20,361 nucleotides of DNA, taken from positions 41,911 through 62,271 of the forward strand of contig BMAT01004007.1 of NCBI GenBank assembly GCA_019649035.1, given 5' to 3'. The first letter of the stretch is position 1, and each line of letters begins with the position of its first letter. The notes under the pieces were generated by a model, which worked only from the letters and a program-made list of their open reading frames with translations, had not been told where the DNA came from and made no database searches. Positions 9,501 through 15,194 of this stretch are shown here, in pieces. Source of the DNA: Elysia marginata. Lineage: Eukaryota > Mollusca > Gastropoda > Plakobranchidae. Position numbers and translations under genes: made by a program.

Positions 9501-11068
9501 ATTTGTCAAAACTTGTTCCAGTAAATTTATCATATGATGGTGTGGATACAGGCTGGTTATCAAGTTCAAGTCGAACATTAGCTATTTTGTCATTAAAGAA
9601 TGTCACGAATCGTTCACAAAGGTCTATCTCCGTTCCAGAGGGTAAAGGCATTGTTCTTTCGCGGCCCAGGAGTTGATCACTAAGCATGAAAAGTTCCTTT
9701 CCTGACGTCATAGTTTCGAATTTGCGAAGAAAGTACTCCCGTTTACAGTTTTGGATGATTGTTTACATAGACATTTGTACATATTTACTATAGCAACAAA
9801 AACAATATGGCCAACAGCGTAAAATTAACAAAAATATTCAGGACTGAGTTTGTGTGTTTTCTTTTTCTAAGATTTAAATTTATTTGCAAAAAATTTGCAA
9901 ATAATAGAATGCACGTCATAATGACCTTAATATTTAGGCTTTCATCATCATTATCATCATCATCATCGCCATCATCTTCTAGAACTAAATCAAGAATTTT
10001 TAACAACAGCCTTTGAAAAAACTTCTAGGTACATGTATAGAGATCTAGGAACACCACCAAATAGCCTTAGTACATAATAACTTAATTAAATAATATAACT
10101 TGTGACTGTTACTTGTGTTAGCATTATTCAAAGACTAGTAAGGGCACTGTTTTGTTATAAATGTGTTGGTCACTCTGAGTGAGGGGAACGGCGTGGAGAG
10201 GTGTAAACGCTACTGAACTCCTAGTGTTATGCGATGTGGCATGAAGTGTTTTATCTAGGCTCGCATTCTTAACATGCGCCATTGAACTATCTGCACATTA
10301 GGTTTAGGTTAAGCAAAATGGATTGAGAAACAATTTGTGAAGCAAGGAGTAGAAAACTTGTAATTATTCCAACGTCATATACATCATTTTATATGCGACA
10401 ATGACTTAGCCAAAAAATTCTTGTATTTATAAGCCCATATATTGCTCTTATGGATGAAAGGCATTAAGCCAATTTTAAAAAAATTATTTTAAACTTATGC
10501 TATATTTTATAAATGAAAAATAGTTTTTACCCAATTTCTTTCTCAGTAGCACTCAGTTCTAGATGGTAATGGGGAAAAAACGATAACTTTATTTACAAAC
10601 ATTAGTCTAATGACCAGCCCAAATGAGTTAGATGTGACTGCAAAACTGATTTCAAAAGCAGATTAAAAAAATTTTTTTTTCATTTTAAATTGAAAACTTC
10701 TAATTGGAAGCTAAGAAAAATGCACTGTAATGAAAATTCCAAATCCTTTCCACTAGTTGGGAGACAGTCTTGCAATTTTTATTTTGGTAAAGATGTAGTA
10801 AATGTTGATTATTAACTGCATCTATTCTCAAGATGGTTATAAACTTGTTATAAATCTCTACATCTTACTGTATTTTCAGGGTCTCTTAAAAGAACTTCTC
10901 CAGGTGTGTGATGGCCAAATGAAAGCTGAAGTCGTTCAGAATGCAGCATACTATGAGCACCGACTGCAACAGGGACAAAAAGCAATATATCATTTGGAAG
11001 CTTTTGTTGCCAAATTCATGGCTATTTACAAGAGATTTTTGGAAGAGGGAATCGCAGACATTTTTTAA
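391..11068 (+). CDS. RFC3: Replication factor C subunit 3 (partial, 7 exons; 5' end outside window)
   Basis: Joined exons 391-596, 1153-1250, 2345-2526, 4709-4845, 6139-6237, 6919-6988 and 10880-11068 give 326 codons plus TAA without a frame break. The product is a small AAA+ subunit of the clamp loader, which uses ATP to open PCNA and place it on primer-template DNA in the nucleus. In this partial product, Walker [10 protein letters not shown] is at residues 13-21. The Walker B position reads [10 protein letters not shown] (102-111), with the TEVD form I recall for RFC3 rather than the DEAD box of other RFC subunits. Sensor 1 is around LCCNST (134-139), and the RFC signature SRC is at 148-150. 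The C-terminal collar region ends YEHRLQ...[13 protein letters not shown]. The family is about 356 residues and this product starts near family residue 30, so one short upstream exon or more is missing. Near-continuous similarity to remembered vertebrate RFC3 makes the identity secure. Confidence 0.97.
597..1152 (+). other. RFC3 intron, nothing recognisable
   Basis: A 556-bp AT-rich intron. Its short open frames have no family resemblance and are biased toward Phe, Leu and Lys, as expected from AT content. I see no repeat structure beyond A and T runs. Confidence 0.8.
1153..1250 (+). CDS. RFC3: RFC3 exon ([10 protein letters not shown] segment)
   Basis: The acceptor tacattcag ends at 1152 and the donor gtacaa starts at 1251. 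The 98 nt complete the split Ser codon, read [15 protein letters not shown]...TQKNFK, and end with the first base of a Val codon. An in-frame reading continues on both sides but loses similarity to the family at these splice sites. Confidence 0.96.
1391..2244 (+). repeat. Five-copy ~171-bp tandem array in RFC3 intron
   Basis: The marker string aggttt...gatcattgt recurs at 1406, 1569, 1740, 1913 and 2085 (spacings 163, 171, 173, 172). A second marker, aattcaaacccgg or a variant of it, recurs at 1483, 1654, 1827, 1998 and 2174. Units are highly similar. The first lacks a short gaaagataaatt segment, which explains its shorter spacing, and the last two carry more substitutions. Each unit carries the inverted-repeat arms AATTTGAA and TTCAAATT separated by 5 bp. 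No coding potential is seen. Confidence 0.95.
2345..2526 (+). CDS. RFC3: RFC3 exon with Walker B, sensor 1 and SRC motif
   Basis: The acceptor tttttcacag ends at 2344 and the donor gtaaag starts at 2527. The 182 nt encode [19 protein letters not shown], the sensor-1 strand LILCCNST and IRSRC. They end in phase 0 after VDE. The exon sits between a 171-bp tandem array (upstream) and a decayed copy of the same unit (downstream). Confidence 0.97.
2661..2735 (+). repeat. Degenerate, internally deleted copy of the 171-bp unit
   Basis: The order aaattcaaac, ttttgatcattgtgc, acagtttgggcc, cttgaatctgaataattt follows the order of markers in the upstream array, with ~60 bp of the middle missing. It lies ~135 bp past exon 3, so related repeats flank that exon on both sides. 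Confidence 0.65.
3692..3876 (+). repeat. GA-rich simple-sequence tracts
   Basis: An imperfect purine (GA/GAGG) microsatellite spans 3692-3776, with a shorter GA run at ~3861-3876 after 85 bp of ordinary sequence. Reading through it on the minus strand gives low-complexity Ser/Leu open frames that are not genes. Confidence 0.9.
4709..4845 (+). CDS. RFC3: RFC3 exon (AAA+ lid region)
   Basis: The acceptor ttttgcgttag ends at 4708 and the donor gtaagt starts at 4846. The 137 nt encode [17 protein letters not shown], then [19 protein letters not shown], the helical lid of the AAA+ module. The last Gln codon is split (CA/G). The acceptor has a rather weak tract, with cgttag rather than a pure pyrimidine run. 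Confidence 0.96.
4846..6138 (+). other. RFC3 intron 4 (1.3 kb)
   Basis: AT-rich intron. The only recognisable insert is the retroelement-type 3' tail near 5440-5530. The small open frame around 5056-5250 has no family features. Confidence 0.75.
5440..5531 (+). mobile_element. Probable 3' end of a LINE or SINE with ATTC tail
   Basis: The stretch ends ggatcaataaagttcattc followed by attcat units. A terminal ATCAATAAAGTT with a short tandem tail of this kind is common at the 3' ends of animal non-LTR elements and their SINEs. No upstream coding remnant is visible, so it would be a severely 5'-truncated copy in the gene-sense orientation. Confidence 0.45.
6139..6237 (+). CDS. RFC3: RFC3 exon ([10 protein letters not shown] segment)
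   Basis: The acceptor tttctttgcag ends at 6138 and the donor gtttgt starts at 6238. The 99 nt encode [20 protein letters not shown] and the stretch to QQQSPK, and leave AG of a split Arg codon. This links the lid to the collar domain. Confidence 0.96.
6238..6918 (+). other. RFC3 intron 5, nothing recognisable
   Basis: A 681-bp AT-rich intron with no repeat, RNA or coding signal that I can support. Confidence 0.75.
6919..6988 (+). CDS. RFC3: RFC3 short exon ([12 protein letters not shown] segment)
   Basis: The acceptor ctcaacag ends at 6918 and the donor gtttgt starts at 6989. The 70 nt complete the Arg codon, read [18 protein letters not shown], end DVIMK, and finish in phase 0. The exon is too short to show as a long open frame but matches the RFC3 collar entry closely. 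Confidence 0.95.
6989..7929 (+). other. First part of RFC3 intron 6
   Basis: AT-rich sequence with an A9T9 palindrome at 7192-7209. Two related ~28-bp segments start at 7159 and 7350 and share the core aaaaatggt. The less AT-rich stretch 7340-7760 may be an old repeat, but I cannot name it. Confidence 0.6.
7930..8175 (+). repeat. Degenerate trinucleotide array (GTA/TAG with GTG, GCA variants)
   Basis: Nearly every triplet is GTA, GTG, GCA or TAG-phase equivalent over ~245 bp. It translates on the minus strand into Tyr/His/Thr or Leu/Pro low-complexity strings. It abuts the 3' tail of the LINE at 8178. Confidence 0.93.
8351..9450 (-). pseudogene. LINE reverse transcriptase, C-terminal part (inactive)
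   Basis: The open frame of this RT fragment reads FDTIDRN...[11 protein letters not shown] (RT motif A region onward), [14 protein letters not shown] (motif B), [11 protein letters not shown] (motif C with the two catalytic Asp), then the thumb and a C-terminal region with [22 protein letters not shown] and [10 protein letters not shown]. It ends [15 protein letters not shown]. This pattern is that of the CR1/L2/Crack/Daphne group. The open frame is intact after the deletion point, but motifs 0-2 and the motif A Asp (normally LLDLSAAFDT) are missing, so the enzyme would be dead. The insertion is therefore not autonomous. Confidence 0.9.
9449..9770 (-). pseudogene. LINE ORF2 linker fragment upstream of the RT
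   Basis: Encodes [24 protein letters not shown] and [21 protein letters not shown], then [16 protein letters not shown]. These are features of the region between the endonuclease and RT in CR1/L2-like elements. The frame ends in the wrong phase at the deletion junction. An in-frame TAA just upstream of KREYF marks decay or the truncation edge. Confidence 0.75.
9942..9977 (+). repeat. ATC trinucleotide microsatellite
   Basis: About 11 imperfect copies of ATC (with one TTA and one GCC interruption). It gives a poly-Asp-like string on the minus strand and is not coding. Confidence 0.9.
9978..10879 (+). other. End of RFC3 intron 6, nothing recognisable
   Basis: AT-rich intron sequence leading to the acceptor at 10879. 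The segment 10140-10330 is less AT-rich than its surroundings and could be an old SINE, but no A/B box or tail is clear. Confidence 0.65.
10880..11068 (+). CDS. RFC3: RFC3 terminal exon with stop
   Basis: The acceptor tgtattttcag ends at 10879. The 189 nt encode [28 protein letters not shown] and [11 protein letters not shown], and end EEGIADIF with TAA at 11066-11068. The length and C-terminal helix match the family. The previous intron is by far the longest in the window and carries a LINE copy. Confidence 0.97.
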   Translation, partial: GLLKELLQVCDGQMKAEVVQNAAYYEHRLQQGQKAIYHLEAFVAKFMAIYKRFLEEGIADIF

Positions 11069-11299
11069 TATCTTTGTGTTGTTTTTATCTCTAATAAGTG
11101 TCTTGTACAGCGTTCAAATCCACAGAGGAATCCTCCATGCTCTAAGGTGCTTTGTTAAAGTAGTGTATCCAAATCCAAGGTTAAAATTTATCTTGTTTAA
11201 TTTTTTTGCTCTTTGTTTTTGGAACCAAAACCTGTTGTTTTTTTTTTTGCCTGTATATATCATTTTTGGTGGATAAGTTAAAAAGGACTTGTAAGTTGA

Positions 11300-11309
11300 A
11301 ATAAATAAA
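11300..11309 (+). terminator. RFC3 polyadenylation signals
   Basis: Two overlapping AATAAA hexamers (11300-11305 and 11304-11309) lie ~230 bp after the RFC3 stop, with T-rich sequence downstream. This suggests a 3' UTR of about 250 nt. The cleavage site itself is not visible. Confidence 0.7.
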
Positions 11310-11666
11310 ATTGAAAAAAAATGCTTATCTCTTTTGAAAGTGCATTATTGTTTCACTATTTTTCAGAAAGAATTCAGATGTGTTTTTCATAGCTTTGAAT
11401 ATGTGAAGTAACATTGTTATTTTGCTTACTGGGAAAGTAAAAATTTTTAAAACTCATGTTAGGTATATTTGAAATTCGGATAAATTTGATTTAGATTGAT
11501 GATCGTTTGATCATAAAGATAATGTGAATGGTCTCTACTGAACGTGTTCTAGGAATTTTTGCAAATTCGTTTTAGAAATAAAAAAAAATACTACCTGCAT
11601 TGTGTACTGTGTTATAATACTTACCACTTTTGGGTTAACATCATTTTGTCATATACATTATACAGT
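11310..11666 (+). other. Sequence downstream of RFC3
   Basis: AT-rich spacer between the RFC3 polyadenylation signals and the twin-primed LINE. I see no gene. The short string aaattcggataaatttga (near 11470) is only weakly like the 171-bp unit. Confidence 0.6.
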
Positions 11667-11679
11667 AGAACATGTCTAT
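11667..11679 (+). repeat. Target-site duplication, left copy
   Basis: AGAACATGTCTAT, identical to 13509-13521. The two copies border exactly the two halves of the inverted LINE: the left one lies 9 bp beyond the element's stop codon, and the right one begins at the last base of the final RT-like codon. Confidence 0.9.
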
Positions 11680-11688
11680 TTACTTGAC

Positions 11689-12159
11689 TTAGTCCCTTCC
11701 GCTAGCTTGGTCATCCGGCCTCGCAGCTTCGGCTGTCCTCTTTATTTCCGCGGTGAAAGTGATCCACTCCTGTCTTTGCGATGCTATTTTTTGCAGCTTG
11801 TGCAGGTCCTCTTTTGTTGTCAGCTGGACATCTTTGTTTTGCAGTCTTTTCAAGTCGTTGTTCAGGGTTATCGGGAGGGTTGTTGTTGGTCTTCCTCTGC
11901 CTCTATTTGAGTTCTCGTTGAAACAATAAAGCATTGCGAGATTTGCTGGAATAGAGTTATCTCTCCTTAGAATGTGTCCAAAGAGCCTCCACCTTAGTTC
12001 TAAAATTTGGAGGGAGAGTGGGGTTTCTGAGCACTTTTTGTACAGTGACTGATTTGTAATTTTAGTTGGATAATGGATTCCTAGGATTCTTCGTAGTTGT
12101 ATACGGTGAAATGAGTCAAGTCTCTTTTCATCTGTTGTTGTTAGGGCCCTTGTACCGCA
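11689..12159 (-). pseudogene. C-terminal region of the same LINE polyprotein
   Basis: In the shifted frame: CGTRALTTTDEKRLDSFHR, QLRRILGIHYPTKITNQSLY, LRWRLFGHILRRD, GRGRPTTTLPITLNNDLKRL and EIKRTAEAARPDDQASGRD, with TAA at 11691-11689. The W-RLFGHILRR and GRGRP blocks are common C-terminal features in this kind of element. The open part after 11934 remains clean to the stop. Only 9 bp separate the stop from the target-site duplication. Confidence 0.85.
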
Positions 12160-12778
12160 GTATGGACTTGACTAAAGAGTTGTACAGTTTAATCCTTGTT
12201 TTTTGTTTTACTTTGTCTGGTCTGTTCCATATGTGAGATAGTTTATTGAGGGCTACGTTTGATAAGTGTTTCCTGTGATCTATATCTTCTTTGCTGCCGA
12301 GGAGTGACCCTACTTTCTTGGTTAGTTTCCAATCCTCCTTATCCTTTCTCAGCTTTGTTTGTTCTGTTTTGTCGACGTTTACTTTTAGTCTGAAGTTTTT
12401 GAGTGATGTTTCGATGTCATTTATGTTTGGTAGGTCTGTTCCTACAAAGTCTATGTCGTCGGCGTATGTGATTTCATTTGGGAGGACTTGATGGGGGGTC
12501 TCATTGCTCCTTGCGTTTCTAAGGGCATTTTCTAAATAAACTACAAACAATACAGGGCTAATGCTGTCCCCTTGTGGCGTGCCTACGTTGGTAGTGAATA
12601 GCTGCGTGGTGTTTGTTCCATTGATTTTTACGTCTAACGTTGTTTTGCTAAGGAGGAATTGAACGATACGCAATTCGTCTTCATTAATAATTTCCCTTAG
12701 CGTCTTTAGTAGTAGAGTTCTGTCAATAGTATCAAATGCAGCTGACATATCTATTCCTGTGATGTTTAGTTGAAGGTT
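12160..12778 (-). pseudogene. RT palm and thumb, 3' half of inverted LINE (frameshifted)
   Basis: Reads NITGIDMSAAFDTIDRTLLL (motif A with its Asp), NVGTPQGDSISPVLFVVYLE (motif B) and EITYADDIDFVG (motif C). A thumb follows with LKVNVDKTEQTKL, KKVGSLLGSKEDIDHRKHL and TRIKLYNSLVKSIL. All three catalytic Asp positions are present in this half. At ~12158-12161 the frame breaks: SIL should continue into a ...CGTRALT segment, and about 8 nt seem to be missing. Confidence 0.88.
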
Positions 12779-12784
12779 GCTGCA

Positions 12785-13508
12785 TAGAAACAGCAGCTAA
12801 AAATAACATTGAAGAAGTACCAAAACAAAAGGCATTTCCATGTTGGGACAACGAGGTCAAACACCTATCAGACAAACAAAAATAAGTTAGACTTGAAATT
12901 CTGAATTCAAAAGAACCACAGAAGATTAAAGACCTGAAAAAAGAGAGAAACTTCATGCTGCACAAAATCAAAGAGAAAACAAAGCAATTGAAGAATGAGC
13001 ATTTAGACGAGTTAGTCAGCAACATAGACAAAACACCAAGCGATGGCGGCATGTTTCAAGCTGTATAAGCCCTTAACCGAAAAAGATTTGAAAACCCAAA
13101 AGTACACGATAAAGATGGGAAGCAAGTTAGCAACCCAAGTCAAATACAACTAATCATTGCCAACCACTTTAAGTCAAAGTTTAGAGACGATAACATCCAC
13201 GACATAGAGCCGTATTTCGGACAACCAAGAAAACTGAAAAGCCCTATAACAGAGAAAGAGGTTAGAGCAAGCATTAACAACCTGAACAACGGCCGGGCAC
13301 CAGGATCAGACAACATAAGTGGTGAATTCCTAAAATTTGCACCACATCTTATTGATAACAAAATTGCTAAGATATTAAACCAAACCTTTGAAAGACACGA
13401 AGACCTGAACATCAACGAAGGTCTCCTGATAGCTTTGCCTAAACCAGGAAAGCCAAAAGGACCACCACAAAATCTTCGCCCAATAACTTTACTGAATTCG
13501 ATTCGAAA
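12785..13508 (+). pseudogene. Inverted 5' segment of the LINE: linker and RT motifs 0-2
   Basis: Plus-strand frame: NNIEEVPKQKAFPCWDNEVK, a charged helical linker (LKKERNFMLHKIKEK), then NHFKSKFRDDNIHDIEP, ITEKEVRASINNLNNGRAPG (RT motif 0, N-GRAPGSD) and EGLLIALPKPGKPKGPP with LRPITLLNSIRK (motifs 1-2). In-frame TAA codons at 12883-12885 and 13066-13068 show decay. The match ends at 13508, where TLS-type continuation would be expected and the target-site duplication starts instead. Confidence 0.88.
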
Positions 13509-13521
13509 AGAACATGTCTAT
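13509..13521 (+). repeat. Target-site duplication, right copy
   Basis: AGAACATGTCTAT, a perfect match to the left copy across 1829 bp of insert. Similarity to the RT coding frame stops exactly here. Confidence 0.9.
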
Positions 13522-14223
13522 AGTGGAATTTTTTGTTCCAGAACAAAAATCCTCATGTAAGCGTGTTCCCGCAATAGGAATGTTGAGGAAAATTAATGGA
13601 ATAAAAAATGAAAAAAAAAGAACAATTCTGCTTTGATGGATCTCCCACATAGGCATGTAACATGGCTTTCCTCACCCCTTCCCTCGCCTCTTCATCCAGA
13701 ACCATCGCTCTCATTGTTTTACTTATGTTGTAAGCGAAGAATAAGATACTGGTACACCGTTCATTCGCTCTAACTCTAGTCTAAGCCTATAGTGCCTTCT
13801 CTCAATGCACTGGACAGGCCAATGACAATGCCGCACCCAGCCCCCGTCTCTTTTCTCCCAATACGATGCACACTGACTTTTGAACTAGACAAAGGCACAA
13901 AAAAGTTACGAACCTTGCACTGGCTTGCTGTTGCAGTAAAGCCACCAGCCAAGTCCAAAATGAGCCCACAGTCTTCTGTAGACTTGCCCACTGTGTTTAT
14001 AGAAAAGTTTCTTGCTTAAAAAAGTTAAATTCTTATTCTAATTTCTCTATAGCTCATCAGTGTTCAGCCCTGTTGCTGCCCCATTAAACCCATGCACAGG
14101 AAATAGACTTTATAGAGAAAAAAAGGTGATTCCTTAGCGGCCTAACTGTGGGAATGGTTCCGATGTAGAGGGTGCCAATAAAGTTAGGCACTACTGTCTG
14201 TCTTTAAGCCAGTTGAAATAATT
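13522..14223 (+). other. Intergenic block, origin unclear
   Basis: Contains a short perfect hairpin (arms tttttgttc and gaacaaaaa, 13530-13549). A stretch at 13640-14000 is notably richer in C and G than the rest of the window. The open frames there (both strands, ~70 codons) have no motif I recognise. It could be an old mobile-element fragment. Confidence 0.5.
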
Positions 14224-14953
14224 TACAGTAGGATCTGGTTAAATGCACGCTACGGTTTAACTAACGCCCAATCGCTACGACCAATTTTTTTCTATTTATG
14301 ATCAGTAAACCCTAAACACACGCAACATTGTCTAAACGCGTCACTATGAATTATGAAATCAGTAAAAATTAGTGGATCAGGCAACAGTTGAGACGTGCGG
14401 AAAAAGCCAGAATCACTGCAGGGATTCTCATCTTGCTTTGTTGTCACCACTACAATGCTATATTTGCATGTTTCGGGTTGGGAAGGCTTGGGGCAGGAGC
14501 ATGGAGGGTAAAAGGTGGACAAATTACAACAGATGATATGGACGAGGTGTACGTTGAATAATCTTGCTTGTTGTGCCCTAGTCTACACAAACCATTCCAA
14601 CCCCACAGGCATGTGTCCAACTTTCACCCTCCCTCTTCACATCCCTGCCCTCAAGCTTTCACGTCTCCACAACATGCGTCTGTAAGATTGTAGGAAGGCC
14701 TAGTTTTAAGAAAAGAAGATGCAAGTTCCTGCACTTCTGGGTGATGCTGGCATGATTATCCCTTGCATCCCAGTCATTGCCTGATCGATTAAAAAGGTAA
14801 TACTACCGATTTCATAGTGTGCATTTAGCCGATAGAGCATGTTTAGAGTATGCTGTTTATATAGAAAAAAATCGCTTATAGCGATTTGTATTAGTTACCA
14901 GTTGCGTGCATTCATCTGGCAAATATTTAACTTTAAGCAGACACTACTGTAGT
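14224..14953. mobile_element. Foldback-like DNA element with ~360-bp inverted arms
   Basis: Starts TACAGTAGGATCTGGTTAAA and ends with the complement of TACAGTAGTGTCTGCTTAAA. The reverse complement of 14590-14953 follows the left arm, and follows the second copy at 19363 even better, block by block: AAATCGCTA, TTTCTATAT, ATCGGCTAAA, ACTATGAAATCGG, GATCAGGCAA and GACTGGGATGC. Almost the whole element is therefore an imperfect palindrome centred near 14588. TA at both ends fits a TA target. The arms carry the recurring short motif TAAA(C/T)GCAC. There is no transposase gene, so it would depend on one elsewhere. Confidence 0.75.
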
Positions 14954-14983
14954 ATTGAGATAAAACCTTGGCCTTGATGAAGT

Positions 14984-15028
14984 TTGGCGTTTGTCTTGAG
15001 CAGTTCATCTTAAGTAGACTCTACTGTA
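14984..15028. repeat. Extra copy of the foldback element terminus
   Basis: Runs from ttggcgttt to cttaagtagactctactgta and resembles the outer ~20 bp plus the GGCG block of the arms, in right-end orientation. It could be the true outer end, with 14953 an internal duplicate, or a remnant of another copy. Confidence 0.45.
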
Positions 15029-15194
15029 TTTTCAGAGTTCTTTTCCAAATATTGAAATTTCTTGAAATGATTACAATTTACAAGATTGTTGTTTTAACTT
15101 TGAGACTTATTTTTAAATCATATAAAATGTTTTATTAATAGGGAGTCTACAAAGCTAAGACCACAAAGATTTAAGATTGAGAAAATGTACAACA

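Larger units (their letters stand above)
8178..9770 (-). mobile_element. CR1/L2-like non-LTR retrotransposon, 5'-truncated and internally deleted
   Basis: Minus-strand element. From its 5' side, 9711 to ~9452 encodes the linker before the RT (KREYF... [10 protein letters not shown] ...[11 protein letters not shown]). An internal deletion joins this, out of frame, to [10 protein letters not shown] at ~9448. The RT palm and C-terminal region then run to ~8351. Past the stop lies a short 3' UTR ending in cggtatataaattcaat and an ATT-rich tail (8178-8200), a hallmark of L2- and CR1-type 3' ends. The 5' limit near 9770 is estimated from where coding similarity ends. No convincing target-site duplication was found. 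It sits antisense in RFC3 intron 6. Confidence 0.85.
11680..13508 (-). mobile_element. 5'-inverted (twin-primed) non-LTR retrotransposon copy
   Basis: The 3' half (12780 down to 11680) is on the minus strand and runs from RT motif A to the natural stop. The 5' half (about 12785-13508) is on the plus strand and covers the region upstream of the RT through RT motifs 0-2. In family order the plus part precedes the minus part, with ~50-60 codons missing between them. The outer edge at 13508 is the RT-motif-2 end of the inverted piece, and the internal junction joins its most 5' point to motif A. This is the product predicted by twin priming during target-primed reverse transcription. A 13-bp duplication flanks the whole. 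The RT differs clearly from the CR1/L2-like copy at 8.2-9.8 kb (GTPQGDS, YADDIDF). I do not assign a named clade. Confidence 0.9.

Noticed and set aside
8178..9790. Target-site duplication for the CR1/L2-like LINE
   Set aside because: tactagca (left) and tactatagca (right) are only weakly alike and not at exact ends. CR1/L2 elements often lack clear duplications.
12732..13415. Minus-strand open frames opposite the inverted LINE half
   Set aside because: They are antisense to the plus-strand linker/RT frame (RAPGSD, PKPGKPKGPP), which carries the real similarity.
11680..13508. Two independent LINE insertions in opposite orientation
   Set aside because: A single perfect 13-bp duplication encloses both, and the halves are complementary parts of one ORF with no overlap.
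13776..14019. Overlapping ~70-codon open frames on both strands
   Set aside because: No start context, motif or splice evidence. Mentioned only as a compositional island.
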